Below are positions 47,005 through 56,422 of a stretch of DNA of 64,000 nt, in pieces. The position numbers and the translations under genes are program-made. The notes under the pieces were generated by a model, which worked only from the letters and a program-made list of their open reading frames with translations, ran no database searches and was not told where the DNA came from. Within the stretch, counting starts at the first letter, position 1; every line of letters begins with the position of its first letter. Source of the DNA: JBCCTX01 sp964468435 (GTDB taxonomy: Bacteria; Bacteroidota; Bacteroidia; J057). The stretch lies in contig CAYXVE010000023.1 in assembly GCA_964468435.1 (NCBI GenBank), positions 3,092 to 67,091 of the forward strand, given 5' to 3'.

Positions 47005-47355
47005 CTAATTGTCAATCAGATTATGTTCATTGGGATAGACGACAACCGTCTCAAAACCTTTTGCCTCTTCGGGTGTCATCATAACATAGCTGATAATGAT
47101 TACGGTATCTCCTACAGACATTTTTCTGGCTGAGGGACCGTTGAGACAGACTGTACCACTATTCCGTTCTCCTTTAATTACATATGTCTCCAGTCTTTCC
47201 CCATTATCCAGATTGACAATCTGGACTCGTTCTCCAGCCGTAATATTAGCGGCTTCCAGGAGAGCCTCATCGATCGTGATACTTCCCATATAATGAAGCT
47301 CTGCCTGAGTAACTTTGACACGATGTATTTTTGACTTAAAAAAATTTACAAGCAT
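47005..47355 (-). CDS. panD: Aspartate 1-decarboxylase
   Basis: Makes beta-alanine from aspartate for pantothenate synthesis. The 116-residue proenzyme is cleaved by itself between Gly24 and Ser25 (YMGSITID), turning Ser25 into the catalytic pyruvoyl group. HRVKVTQAELHY (11-22) and the NGPSARKMSVGDTVIIISY segment are standard. It lies 83 bp downstream of panC, which supplies the enzyme that uses its product. Confidence 0.95.
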   Translation of the reverse strand: MLVNFFKSKIHRVKVTQAELHYMGSITIDEALLEAANITAGERVQIVNLDNGERLETYVIKGERNSGTVCLNGPSARKMSVGDTVIIISYVMMTPEEAKGFETVVVYPNEHNLIDN

Positions 47356-47438
47356 GGCACTTACTGTATTAATAACAAGCTAAGATTAAACATCCAACTT
47401 ATACTGTTGGGACAGCACAAAGTTGTATCAAATTTTGC

Positions 47439-48296
47439 TTAAAATAAAATTTGCTGTGATAATGCCATATTATCAATTAACCTTGTATGCCCCAAATAAG
47501 CGGCGATAAATGCATGAGGGGCATTATCTGTTGTCAAAATATTGATTTCTTCTAGGGTATTACCATTGAGAATTTCAAAATAGTCAAGCCTCACGAGAGG
47601 GTATTGATTCAGTTGTTCCTGGGCATACTTCTTCAACACAACTGGTTCTCGTACAACCTGGGCCTTTTCTTTGACAGCACATAATACTTCATATAGTGCA
47701 ACAGCCTGTCTCCTTTCCTCATAGCTCAGATACACATTACGGGAACTCATGGCCAGTCCATCACACTCCCGGGCAATGGGACATGAAACAATTTCTACGG
47801 GAGTGTGCAATTCCTGTACCAGCCTGGATACCAGCAGATACTGCTGATAATCTTTAAGTCCAAAATATGCTCTGTCAGGTTGTACAAGATTAAACAGGAT
47901 AGAGACGATCTGCAGGACACCCTCCATGTGTCCTGGACGGCTAATGCCTTCCAGCCGATCGTTGAGGTTGCGGATGGTAAATCCAATGTATGGCTCCGGG
48001 GGGTATATATCCTTGATATCTGGACTAAAGACTGCATCTACATGAAGATCTTCCAGCAACTGCAAATCACTTTCCCATGTACGAGGATATTGCTTATAGT
48101 CCTCCCCAGGGCCAAATTGTGTCGGATTTACAAAAATACTTACGACAGTATAGGTGTTTTGCTCTACAGACATCTGGATCAAGCGGGCATGACCTTCATG
48201 TAAAGCCCCCATCGTGGGTACCAAACCCAAGGTGATTTCTCTACCAGGAATATACCTAAGCCCTTGAAGCTGCTTAACTTCCCGGATTATTTGCAT
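47439..48296 (-). CDS. panC: Pantoate-beta-alanine ligase (pantothenate synthetase)
   Basis: Condenses pantoate with beta-alanine using ATP. The 285-residue protein has PTMGALHEGH (27-36), where His33 and His36 form the HIGH-like nucleotide site, FVNPTQFGPGEDYKQYPR (about 55-72) for pantoate, FGLKDYQQYLLVSRLV, and AMSSRNVYLS as the KMSKS equivalent. It leads panD on the minus strand and is divergent from the GT5 gene at 48470. Confidence 0.95.
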   Translation of the reverse strand: MQIIREVKQLQGLRYIPGREITLGLVPTMGALHEGHARLIQMSVEQNTYTVVSIFVNPTQFGPGEDYKQYPRTWESDLQLLEDLHVDAVFSPDIKDIYPPEPYIGFTIRNLNDRLEGISRPGHMEGVLQIVSILFNLVQPDRAYFGLKDYQQYLLVSRLVQELHTPVEIVSCPIARECDGLAMSSRNVYLSYEERRQAVALYEVLCAVKEKAQVVREPVVLKKYAQEQLNQYPLVRLDYFEILNGNTLEEINILTTDNAPHAFIAAYLGHTRLIDNMALSQQILF

Positions 48297-48352
48297 ATAC
48301 GGATTATTAGGATCAGCAAGAGTCTAACTCGGTCAAGTTAAAGAAACATCAA

Positions 48353-48383
48353 TTGTTAATCCAAAAAATTTTCGTTATTTTTA
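48353..48383 (+). promoter_or_regulatory. Promoter candidate for the GT5 gene
   Basis: TTG at 48353 and TATTTTTA at 48376 are 20 bases apart, matching the Bacteroidota TTTG/TAnnTTTG layout. They lie about 90 bp before the start at 48470. Confidence 0.4.
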
Positions 48384-48469
48384 CGCAGAAAAATTGGCAA
48401 ATCATAACAGGATGCCATCTCATTTCAATCACACCCATCCATGTCATATCATTTAACTAGTGATTACAT

Positions 48470-49285
48470 ATGAAAAATAAGTTAAGAATTCTCTATGTCA
48501 CTTCGGAAATTGATCCGTTTCTCAAATTGAGTTCTGCAGCTGATTACATTCGTTTGCTACCTCAAAAGCTACAGGAGAAAGGGCACGAAATTCGCATATT
48601 CATGCCAAAGTTCGGTGTTATCAATGAACGCCGCAATCGACTCCATGAAGTTGTCAGGCTCTCAGGGATCAATATACGCGTAGCAGGAGAAGAAAAACCG
48701 CTCACGATTAAAGTTGCTTCTATCCCCAATGCCAAACTTCAGGTTTATTTCCTGGATAATGAAGATTATTTCAAACGCAGATCGGTGCTGACTGATTCCA
48801 ATAACAAATTTCATATAGATAATGATGAAAGAGCCATCTTTTTTTGCAAGGGTGTAATTGAGACGGTAAAAAAATTAGGCTGGCCTCCTAACATCATTCA
48901 CTGTCATGACTGGATGACATCATTTATTCCATTATATTTGCGGACGCACTACAAAGATGATCCTATTTTCAAGAATACTAAAACTGTTTTCACAGTTTAC
49001 AACAACGGTTTTGATTCTGAACTTCCTACAGATTTTCTGGACAAGGTGCGCGTAGACGGCATTAATGATGAAAAATTAGACAACTTCAAAGAAAATAATT
49101 ACGTTGGTGTATGCAAGGGTGGAATAGCTTTGTCTGATGTCGTTACAAAAGGTCATCCAGAGATTGACGAAAAATTAGAAGAATACATTGAACAAACTAA
49201 ATCGGAAAAAATCTATATCGATACAGATGATAAAGATTCCTATGTGGAAGAATATCATCAACTCTATTCGAATATTGCAAGCTAA
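48470..49285 (+). CDS. Short GT5 glycogen/starch-synthase-like protein
   Basis: A 271-residue protein corresponding only to the N-terminal Rossmann domain of GT5 glycogen synthase: KLRILYVTSEIDPFLKLSSAADYIRLLPQKL, GHEIRIFMPKFG, and NIIHCHDWMTSFIPLYLR. The usual K-T-G-G-L-G/A-D ADP-glucose loop reads KLSSAAD, so the invariant Lys and Gly pair are lost, and the C-terminal catalytic half is missing. Such short forms recur in Bacteroidota next to panC and a DUF4270 gene, which argues for a retained, probably non-glycogen function. The C-terminus overlaps the possible start region of the next gene. Confidence 0.8.
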   Translation: MKNKLRILYVTSEIDPFLKLSSAADYIRLLPQKLQEKGHEIRIFMPKFGVINERRNRLHEVVRLSGINIRVAGEEKPLTIKVASIPNAKLQVYFLDNEDYFKRRSVLTDSNNKFHIDNDERAIFFCKGVIETVKKLGWPPNIIHCHDWMTSFIPLYLRTHYKDDPIFKNTKTVFTVYNNGFDSELPTDFLDKVRVDGINDEKLDNFKENNYVGVCKGGIALSDVVTKGHPEIDEKLEEYIEQTKSEKIYIDTDDKDSYVEEYHQLYSNIAS

Positions 49286-50669
49286 GCGTTTGTTGTATTC
49301 AGGAAAACATACTTTATGGCTGTCGATCTTTATAGGATGGACAGCCATACTGATTTTGGAAGGCTGTGATGAAGATATAGCAGGAGATACGGGTAAAGAA
49401 ATTCTACCTCAAGAAGAATTAGTCAATCTGGTTTATAGTGATACATTCTCCATCGAGCTAAACACGCAGACCCGCGATAGCGTGCCTACCTGCAATACGC
49501 AGTTACAAATGTTTGGGACGTACAATGATCCCCTGATGGGGAAAGTTTCCACTGCTACCTATATGGAGATACTTCCGACGGACAGTTTGTGGGATTTTAC
49601 CAGACCCAATGATCTGATGTTTGATTCTATGGTACTGCAGATTGGTTTGTTTGGCTGGTATGGAAATTTTCAAACTCCTCAGAAAGTGGAAGTGTATGAA
49701 ATGATGGAAACCATGCCTCCGTGTGATAATCTTGATGCCAATTCTGCACTCATGCTGAATCGCAGCAAAGAGTTATCCCATGGTCACAACATAGACTTCA
49801 GTAATGACAGCACCATAAGAGGAATCATTCGCATTCCGCTGGACTCCATACTGGCCAACAAATTTTTATTTTCACCGCCCGAAAATTTCAGTTCAGATAT
49901 CGCCTTCAAAGAGTTTTTCAATGGCCTGTACCTCACGAGTGCTCCCGTTAACAATGGACGGGAAGAGGACGGAGCAGTATTCCGGTTTGATGGAAGTTTT
50001 GACCTCGATACCCGTTTAATTCTCTATTACAAAAGCCGACCAGATTCCCTGTCGGATTTTGAGGCCAAGACCTCTATTTTCCCAATTAGTGTGTCTCAGT
50101 TTTCTTCCCGCAACGCGCAAAAATTTGTTCAAATCACACGAAGTGAGACTGAAGGCACCCTACTAGAAAAAAGCCTAAGCGGAGGCAATGAATTTGAGTT
50201 TGTTCAGGCTGGTTCTTATCTGGAAATAGAAGGCGTTTTCCCCTCTCTCAAAAATCTTCCGCCAGAAACAGGAGTCAACCAGGTAGAATTAATCCTCAGA
50301 GTAGATACGACCCAGTTTAATACAAAAACGGATAGCGGGAATGCAATATTAACCCCTCCTAATGTACTGGAATTTCTGATCCTCAATGAAGCTGATGAAC
50401 CTATCAACATTCCTGGAGTACCGATCCCACAAGTTCCTTTTATATCTGATCAGGGAGTATTTCGCTTTCCCTTTACGCCCTTTTTGCAGGAGGTAATCGA
50501 TGAAGAGATTGAAAATTATAAATTTCTCGTCAGACCCATTTTTCAAACCAATATTCCTAACTTACAGTCATCTCTTTTCAACCAGAGTATCAATCGTGTA
50601 ATATTTGGAGGTGTCGATCATCCCACCCTTTTTCCGGAATTACGCATCACCTATACCACGCCTCAATAG
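49242..50669 (+). CDS. DUF4270 lipoprotein
   Basis: A lipoprotein of about 475 residues of the DUF4270 family, strand-rich and of unknown function. The hydrophobic segment LWLSIFIGWTAILILEGC gives the lipidated Cys; after it NLVYSDTFSIELNTQTRDSVPT and the C-terminal NRVIFGGVDHPTLFPELRITYT are typical. The start is uncertain: ATGs at 49188, 49227 and 49242 all overlap the GT5 gene and give long n-regions, whereas TTG codons at 49290 and 49293, just after the GT5 stop, would give a normal signal peptide. The family and its link to the GT5 gene are common in this phylum. Confidence 0.82.
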   Translation: MWKNIINSIRILQAKRLLYSGKHTLWLSIFIGWTAILILEGCDEDIAGDTGKEILPQEELVNLVYSDTFSIELNTQTRDSVPTCNTQLQMFGTYNDPLMGKVSTATYMEILPTDSLWDFTRPNDLMFDSMVLQIGLFGWYGNFQTPQKVEVYEMMETMPPCDNLDANSALMLNRSKELSHGHNIDFSNDSTIRGIIRIPLDSILANKFLFSPPENFSSDIAFKEFFNGLYLTSAPVNNGREEDGAVFRFDGSFDLDTRLILYYKSRPDSLSDFEAKTSIFPISVSQFSSRNAQKFVQITRSETEGTLLEKSLSGGNEFEFVQAGSYLEIEGVFPSLKNLPPETGVNQVELILRVDTTQFNTKTDSGNAILTPPNVLEFLILNEADEPINIPGVPIPQVPFISDQGVFRFPFTPFLQEVIDEEIENYKFLVRPIFQTNIPNLQSSLFNQSINRVIFGGVDHPTLFPELRITYTTPQ

Positions 50670-50678
50670 CTGCGTGAC

Positions 50679-51251
50679 ATGAAGACTTCACAACGTTCCA
50701 AAGATCACCTGATCGAGGTTGCGACGAAACTTTTTGCGGAAGAGGGTTTTGGTGCAGTAACTGAGACTCAACTACTCGATACTGCCAAGGTTTCCCGGGG
50801 GATATTGGTATACCATTTTCACGATAAAACAGGTGTGTTACGGGAAATTCTTCGTCAACAAATACCGCTCTTTCTTCAAATACTTCCCAGTAAATCTCAT
50901 ATATCTACTCCTGAAGATAATTTGGTATTCGCGATCCAGCGTTGGATCAGTTTTCTAAATGAGCACAAACTGTTCTGGCAGTGTTATTTTCCCCTTACAA
51001 TTTCTCCACAATATCGCCCATACATATATTACCCCACATTGGATGATTTTTACGAAAACTATCACCAATTCCTTCTCAATAACTTCCGGCAAATCCATCA
51101 ACATGCTCCTGACAAGGAAGTTATGGCATTTGAAATATTTCGAAAAGGTCTTTTTAGCACGTTTCTAACCGGAGACGCCCCATCTATCCATACGCTACAG
51201 CGTATCTGGTGTAATCAATTCAAGCTAAAGACGTCAACAAATGATTTATGA
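50679..51251 (+). CDS. TetR-family transcriptional regulator
   Basis: A 190-residue regulator with an N-terminal helix-turn-helix (about 8-55: LIEVATKLFAEEGFGAVTETQLLDTAKVSRGILVYHFHDKTGVLREIL). The C-terminal ligand domain (55-190) is helical and not specific to a known subfamily. It starts 9 bp after the DUF4270 gene, so it is likely co-transcribed, and converges with the solute-binding protein gene 3 bp away. Confidence 0.88.
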   Translation: MKTSQRSKDHLIEVATKLFAEEGFGAVTETQLLDTAKVSRGILVYHFHDKTGVLREILRQQIPLFLQILPSKSHISTPEDNLVFAIQRWISFLNEHKLFWQCYFPLTISPQYRPYIYYPTLDDFYENYHQFLLNNFRQIHQHAPDKEVMAFEIFRKGLFSTFLTGDAPSIHTLQRIWCNQFKLKTSTNDL

Positions 51252-51254
51252 TCG

Positions 51255-53018
51255 TTATTGTTTCAGACGTAATGAATTGGGGTAGATTGGAGTATCTATC
51301 TCCCTTTCAGTGTTTGCTAGTCTTCGATGAATAGCAATTCCCATTCTAGGAGCAAAAAGCCCTATAATAGCCTTTTCTTCCTCTATTTTTTGCCAGAAAT
51401 GAAGAATTTCGTTCTGTCTTAAATCACTTTCAGGAGACTGAATGATGATATCTATCAACCTATCGGTCTCATCGCTTCCGAAACCCGATAGATTTCCTCC
51501 TCCCTGCAACCAGGATTCGCTCCGCCAGTCCTGATCAAGTTCAGCTTCAATTTTCTGAAAATTCTTATCCATAATAACTGCATCATAAAATCTGTCATCT
51601 ACTTGCGAATAAAATGCATGGGATCCAATGGGAAGTGGACGGCAATCGATACCATGAGACTGTAACTCCTTTTTCATGAAAGTAGCTATCATATTATGCT
51701 GCGCATTGGACTTATCATATACCAGACTGAAGGAGAATTCATGTAGGTTATTGCCAATATTTTTCTCCAGTATCTGGTTTTTGTTCTCGTCTTTCCATCC
51801 TGCTTTCAGCAATAATTCAAGACCCTCTGCCGGATTATATTGTACCGGATTGAACATTGTATCCCACTTCACAGTCCTAGGTCTTACGGGAATGGCTATC
51901 CGGTCTACATACAGCTCATCTCCATATTGCGACAAGATCATATCCTTCACCGGAATGAAATGTTCAAGTGCATTCCTAACATCAACGTCTAACAGGACTG
52001 GATTTCCTGTCAACTCATTGGGTTTTAGATTTACGGCAATGAAGTTAAAGCTTTCTCCGGGAAGTAAATTCATTTCATAAACCTGTTGCATACTATCTAT
52101 CAATAGCTGCTCATAGTTTCGGGGGGGAATATGTGTGGCGAGATCTACTTCTTCGTTCAGTATATCTCTGATTATATCTAGTTTTCGGAACCTTATTTTC
52201 TCAGCAGACTGCCGCAACATGGGATGAGCAGTAGTATCCTGCATCCAGTAATCTACTTTCTTTTCCAGTAATAAGTCTGCACCGGGCACCCATTTTGCTA
52301 TCTTGTAAGGACCAGCTCCCGGATTTCGTACAGCCCAGGATGAATCTGTATCCACACGGGTATATTCTGCTGCCCACTGGACAAATGAAGAGTCTGTTGA
52401 AAGTAAATCCAGTTGCCGCATGTCATCCAGTTTGTATTTCCTAATCACTTCAGATGAATCATACAGATTCCTGGACAATACCACCCAGTAGTCGCTGAGG
52501 ATGGTATTGGTGTAGTGGGGTTGCATTTCAACTTTAAATGTATAAGGATCCGAAAATCCCGTATCTATCCGTATTACATGATCAAAAATCTCTGTAAATA
52601 CAGGATGACTCAGTACCGGACAACTCAGAATTTTGGCGGAGAACAATACATCCTCAATTGTCAGTGGGGTCCCATCATCCCATTTAGCATCCTCTCTCAA
52701 CCTAAATATGTAAGCGCTTATCTCTTCATGTTCTTTGTTAGGAAGATGCTGCAACAACACTGGCTGCTGTTTGCCTGCTTCAGCAGGATGAGTCAGAGTG
52801 AGATGAAGTGGTATCCATATCTCAATAGGATTCATGAGTGTAGGATGCATGCTTGGGGGAAATTGATTCTCAGGTATACCCACTACAATTTCCTCCTGGG
52901 GCCGGTGAAAGGTATCCTGACTAGTTCCTGGATTACATCCGTATATCAGGACAATAATACACCCATAAAGAAAAATACATAACTTGAAGCAAGGATAACG
53001 TTTAAGACATATTATCAT
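51255..53018 (-). CDS. Peptide/nickel-type ABC solute-binding lipoprotein
   Basis: A 587-residue extracytoplasmic binding protein of the SBP_bac_5 (OppA/DppA) family. A lipoprotein signal ends in LIYGC; then EDAKWDDGTPLTIEDVLFSAKIL and GAGPYKIAKWVPGADLLLEKKVDYW are hallmark segments, with a late ELLLKAGWKDENKN. No ABC permease or ATPase gene is near, so it either works with remote components or has another sensing role. The ATG at 53018 is preferred over 53051, which overlaps the cyclase gene by 14 bp and adds 11 polar residues. Confidence 0.85.
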   Translation of the reverse strand: MIICLKRYPCFKLCIFLYGCIIVLIYGCNPGTSQDTFHRPQEEIVVGIPENQFPPSMHPTLMNPIEIWIPLHLTLTHPAEAGKQQPVLLQHLPNKEHEEISAYIFRLREDAKWDDGTPLTIEDVLFSAKILSCPVLSHPVFTEIFDHVIRIDTGFSDPYTFKVEMQPHYTNTILSDYWVVLSRNLYDSSEVIRKYKLDDMRQLDLLSTDSSFVQWAAEYTRVDTDSSWAVRNPGAGPYKIAKWVPGADLLLEKKVDYWMQDTTAHPMLRQSAEKIRFRKLDIIRDILNEEVDLATHIPPRNYEQLLIDSMQQVYEMNLLPGESFNFIAVNLKPNELTGNPVLLDVDVRNALEHFIPVKDMILSQYGDELYVDRIAIPVRPRTVKWDTMFNPVQYNPAEGLELLLKAGWKDENKNQILEKNIGNNLHEFSFSLVYDKSNAQHNMIATFMKKELQSHGIDCRPLPIGSHAFYSQVDDRFYDAVIMDKNFQKIEAELDQDWRSESWLQGGGNLSGFGSDETDRLIDIIIQSPESDLRQNEILHFWQKIEEEKAIIGLFAPRMGIAIHRRLANTEREIDTPIYPNSLRLKQ

Positions 53019-53037
53019 AGCGTGATGATACGATCGA

Positions 53038-54171
53038 CTACAGGGATTCATTTACGGTAGAAGACTGTGTTTGAGATTTAATACCCACCTGATTTTTATT
53101 GGGATAAGCTAAGGAGGAAGTTGTGTTTCTGTTCCGGTCATATATCGGATCGAGGCTAAACAAGGTTATTTCTTTCTCTTTCCCCCTAAGAATAATTTTG
53201 CCAATAAATTCTTCTTTATATTCATTTCCCAGATCAAGTAACTGCAAGAGATTGGATGATAGCAGGAGTCTTCTGCCGATGCGATTAGTTTCTGCCTGAA
53301 TACGTGAGGCAGTATTGATCGTATCGCCGTGAAATACAATACTTCTTTTGTAGTCTCCAATCTCTCCGGCTACGACTTTGCCGATATGGTAGCCAGCTTT
53401 GAAGACCGGTTCAAAACCATAGCGCTGCAGATATCGCTCCCGTTTGGCTTTCATTTTGGCTTCGATCAGGAAAAAACACCGGATACAATTTAGGTTTCTA
53501 ACGCCGCGATCTTTGGGCCAGGTGATGACAACTTCATCGCCTACATACTGGTAGATCTCTCCGCGTGTACGGTGTATGGGTTCTGCTATGTCAAAGAAAT
53601 AATCGTTCAGCAGACGATGCCATTCCAGATGCCCTAATTTCTCCGCGATGTGGGTTGAAGACTTCATATCTACAAACATGAAGATGCGCTCCTCTTCCTT
53701 AGGCAGGTAATACCTACCAAGAAGATAATTAAGCAATACGTTGCGGCCGAGCAGGCGTGATACCAATGCAGTAAACTGGATCATCAGCAAAAGCAGAAAA
53801 CTTACTCCAATAACCTCCAGGATTTTGCTTTCCAGAATTTGGCTTCCCAGTGCCCCGGGTTCCCAAAATGTGGAAAATGATATTTCCGCTTTGTATCCGA
53901 TAGATTTACCCGCTATCAATAGCAATACAAAAGATATGACAAACAGATAGGACAAGGTTCTCACCAACAGAACAGTAATAAACCGTCTTCGCCTTAGCCT
54001 GCCACTGAACAACCACTGGTCAAGTATTCCAGTGAACAATCCCATAAGAAGTCCTCCAATTGCACTGACCGTCAGCATTTGCTCATCCAGTGCCAACCAT
54101 GCATACAGCATTCCCAGTAGTATCCCAAATAACGAACGCCATAAAACTGCTGTAAGTTTTTCTTGCCACAT
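53038..54171 (-). CDS. Membrane-bound class III adenylate/guanylate cyclase
   Basis: A 377-residue protein with about four membrane helices (12-30, 35-52, 66-88, 118-138) and a cytoplasmic class III cyclase domain (about 160-345). Metal-binding D168 in MFVDMKSST and D212 in YVGDEVVITW are present, as is the N-T-A-S-R segment (286-290) with transition-state Asn and Arg. This indicates an active enzyme; ATP versus GTP preference is not clear. It is on the same strand as, and 19 bp before, the solute-binding protein gene, suggesting linked expression. Confidence 0.9.
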   Translation of the reverse strand: MWQEKLTAVLWRSLFGILLGMLYAWLALDEQMLTVSAIGGLLMGLFTGILDQWLFSGRLRRRRFITVLLVRTLSYLFVISFVLLLIAGKSIGYKAEISFSTFWEPGALGSQILESKILEVIGVSFLLLLMIQFTALVSRLLGRNVLLNYLLGRYYLPKEEERIFMFVDMKSSTHIAEKLGHLEWHRLLNDYFFDIAEPIHRTRGEIYQYVGDEVVITWPKDRGVRNLNCIRCFFLIEAKMKAKRERYLQRYGFEPVFKAGYHIGKVVAGEIGDYKRSIVFHGDTINTASRIQAETNRIGRRLLLSSNLLQLLDLGNEYKEEFIGKIILRGKEKEITLFSLDPIYDRNRNTTSSLAYPNKNQVGIKSQTQSSTVNESL

Positions 54172-54248
54172 ATCTGAGGAATCAGTCTCGTTATATATGC
54201 GATGTTACTAATTTTTACCCCTTAATGTACTATCGAAGTCAAAATTTT

Positions 54249-55220
54249 TTACCCTTTCTTTTGTCGAAATATCAAGAGATTACCCTTTCCACTTTTACCT
54301 TCATTGGAAATAAACAACGTGCCGTCAGGAGCGAAACAGATGCCTTCTGGTTGCTTGAAAGTATCTTTATCAAGTGGCTTGACATTTTTGAGCTTTCCAT
54401 CCCGATCGAAGATTACAAGAAGCTTACCCACTGTACCTATAATGTATATATCTCCACTGAGCGGATGTACAGCAATACCTGAGGGCTTAAAAGCATCATC
54501 TCCATCTGGATCAAAATCAGCGGCATATTCTCTTTCAAATTCATTTGTTGCATAAGCGATAAGCAGTTGAGAGAGCTGATAGAAGTCAATCTGGATGAAA
54601 GGTTCTGTATTCATTTCCATCTCATTCAGGCTGAAAGCATACACAGCCCGGGTATTGGGGTAGGATTTGCCATATATACCCGGTGCTTCCTTACAAGCCA
54701 GTAATAGCTGTTCATTTTCGGGACTATACCCCAGGCCTTCTACATTATTTCTGCCTGACAAGAGAGTTTTGTATTTTCTTGCTATAGGCTCTTTGTCAAG
54801 AAAGTTCATCACCTGATGCAATACCCCATTACTTTCCATCACGTATGCATGATCGCCTACAATTTCCAGCCCTTCATAATCTCCATCACTGTTGAACTTT
54901 ATTTCTTCGGTTACATCCTCCTCTTTATAGTTGTAGATATAAATCTTGCCTTGTTCATCCTGAACCATTGCAGTGAGATTCTGGCCTACAAAGGTCAAAC
55001 CTGACACTTCTTCGAGTTTTTTCGGTAATTTTTGTTTATTGTCAGGATTTTCTAGATCGTAGGGGAAGTATGGGGCTGGTGGCAATTGTTTCAGTGGAAT
55101 AATATTTCGCTCTACCCTTTCCTGTTTGGGGAGTTTGAGGGTAAAAACAGCAACAACGATGAGCAGGCCCAACAACCCACCTGCGATCCATACCCAGATT
55201 TGATTAGCAGATATTGGCAT
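54249..55220 (-). CDS. Membrane-anchored SdiA-regulated/beta-propeller protein
   Basis: A 323-residue protein with one N-terminal membrane helix (about 8-28) and a periplasmic beta-propeller resembling the SdiA-regulated and NHL/phytase-like families: EEVSGLTFVGQNLTAMVQDEQGKIYIYN, YEGLEIVGDHAYVMESNGVLHQV, NNVEGLGYSPENEQLLLACK, PSGIAVHPLSGDIYIIGTVGKLLVIFDRDG and QPEGICFAPDGTLFISNEG mark the blades. The ATG at 55220 is chosen because the longer frame (55334) would run into psuG on the other strand and has no conserved content. Function unknown. Confidence 0.82.
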   Translation of the reverse strand: MPISANQIWVWIAGGLLGLLIVVAVFTLKLPKQERVERNIIPLKQLPPAPYFPYDLENPDNKQKLPKKLEEVSGLTFVGQNLTAMVQDEQGKIYIYNYKEEDVTEEIKFNSDGDYEGLEIVGDHAYVMESNGVLHQVMNFLDKEPIARKYKTLLSGRNNVEGLGYSPENEQLLLACKEAPGIYGKSYPNTRAVYAFSLNEMEMNTEPFIQIDFYQLSQLLIAYATNEFEREYAADFDPDGDDAFKPSGIAVHPLSGDIYIIGTVGKLLVIFDRDGKLKNVKPLDKDTFKQPEGICFAPDGTLFISNEGKSGKGNLLIFRQKKG

Positions 55221-55292
55221 GTAATGATTGGATAAATTTATGAAAGTTGCATATACATTTAATTTTAACCAAAAAAATATAACATTGAAACC

Positions 55293-56264
55293 ATGAATGC
55301 TCAAAAACACATTGTATATACTCCAGAAGTACAATCAGCTTTATCAGATTCAATGCCTGTAGTTGCATTGGAATCAACAATAATCGCTCATGGGATGCCG
55401 TATCCGGAAAATGTGGAGACGGCATTATCTATGGAGCAAATTATACGTTCTCAAAATGCCATCCCCGCGACCATAGCCATTCTGGATGGAAAAATCCGGA
55501 TCGGATTATCGCTCGATGATATTGAACGGCTTGCCCGTAGCCCTGAGGTATTCAAAGCCAGTCGCCGGGATATCAGCTATGTCATATCGCTTCAAAAGCA
55601 TGCTGGTACCACTGTGGCAGCTACGATGCTTTGTGCGCACTTGGCCGGGATACGGATCTTTGCCACAGGAGGGATCGGAGGAGTACATCGCAATGCCATG
55701 CAAACATTCGATATCTCAGCTGATCTTCAAGAACTTGCCCGAACTCCAGTAGTAGTCGTATCAGCAGGTGCAAAAGCGATACTCGACCTTCCGTCTACCC
55801 TTGAATACCTGGAAACAATGGGAATACCCGTGATTGGTGTAGGTACCGATGAATTTCCCGCATTCTTTACCCGTTCGAGTGGCCTTTTACTCCCATACCG
55901 GCTTGATACACCAATAGAAATAGCCCAGTTGATAAAAATCCATCTGGAGTTGGGTTTGTCTAATGGCATACTGGTAGCCAACCCTATCTCTGATGATGAG
56001 GCTGTCGAACAAGAACTAATCGAAAAATCCGTCAGGCAGGCAATAGCAGAAGCCCAACAACAATCCATTACAGGTAAATCGATCACACCATTTTTACTGG
56101 ACCGGGTCAAAACCTTAACAAGTGGAAAAAGCCTCGAAGCAAATATCAAACTTGTTAAACATAATGCAATGCTTGCAGCTCAACTGGCGGTACAACTTCA
56201 GAAGCTCGATCCTCCTCAAGAAGATATACCCGAAGAATCCTGGATAAGAAGAAGATTCCGCTAA
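55293..56264 (+). CDS. psuG: Pseudouridine-5'-phosphate glycosidase
   Basis: Splits pseudouridine 5'-phosphate to uracil and ribose 5-phosphate, salvaging the C-glycoside from RNA turnover. The 323-residue protein has the family start VVALESTIIAHGMPYPEN (23-40, with E27), the ATGGIGGVHRNAMQTFDISADL stretch (124-145), and the Schiff-base lysine K161 in SAGAKAILD. The usual partner, a pseudouridine kinase (psuK), is not next to it. A strong terminator follows at once, so it is a single-gene unit. Confidence 0.95.
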   Translation: MNAQKHIVYTPEVQSALSDSMPVVALESTIIAHGMPYPENVETALSMEQIIRSQNAIPATIAILDGKIRIGLSLDDIERLARSPEVFKASRRDISYVISLQKHAGTTVAATMLCAHLAGIRIFATGGIGGVHRNAMQTFDISADLQELARTPVVVVSAGAKAILDLPSTLEYLETMGIPVIGVGTDEFPAFFTRSSGLLLPYRLDTPIEIAQLIKIHLELGLSNGILVANPISDDEAVEQELIEKSVRQAIAEAQQQSITGKSITPFLLDRVKTLTSGKSLEANIKLVKHNAMLAAQLAVQLQKLDPPQEDIPEESWIRRRFR

Positions 56265-56265
56265 A

Positions 56266-56292
56266 AAAACAGCCGCTTGAGGCGGCTGTTTT
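56266..56292 (+). terminator. Intrinsic terminator of psuG
   Basis: AAAACAGCCGC, loop TTGAG, GCGGCTGTTTT: 11 base pairs with a T run at the right end, directly after the psuG stop. The A run on the left makes it potentially bidirectional. Confidence 0.85.
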
Positions 56293-56422
56293 AAATGCAA
56301 GGAGTGTTGGAAGTTAAACAAAATTTGTCCCCAAATATATTAAAAATTTCCTTCCCTGAAAATGCCATTTTTAGGACACCGGTAAGCTTCCCAAAATGAT
56401 ATAAATCAACCAAAATATCCTT

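Noticed and set aside
55221..55334. N-terminal extension of the beta-propeller protein
   Set aside because: It would overlap psuG on the opposite strand and adds a second, unneeded hydrophobic stretch; the ATG at 55220 gives a normal membrane anchor.
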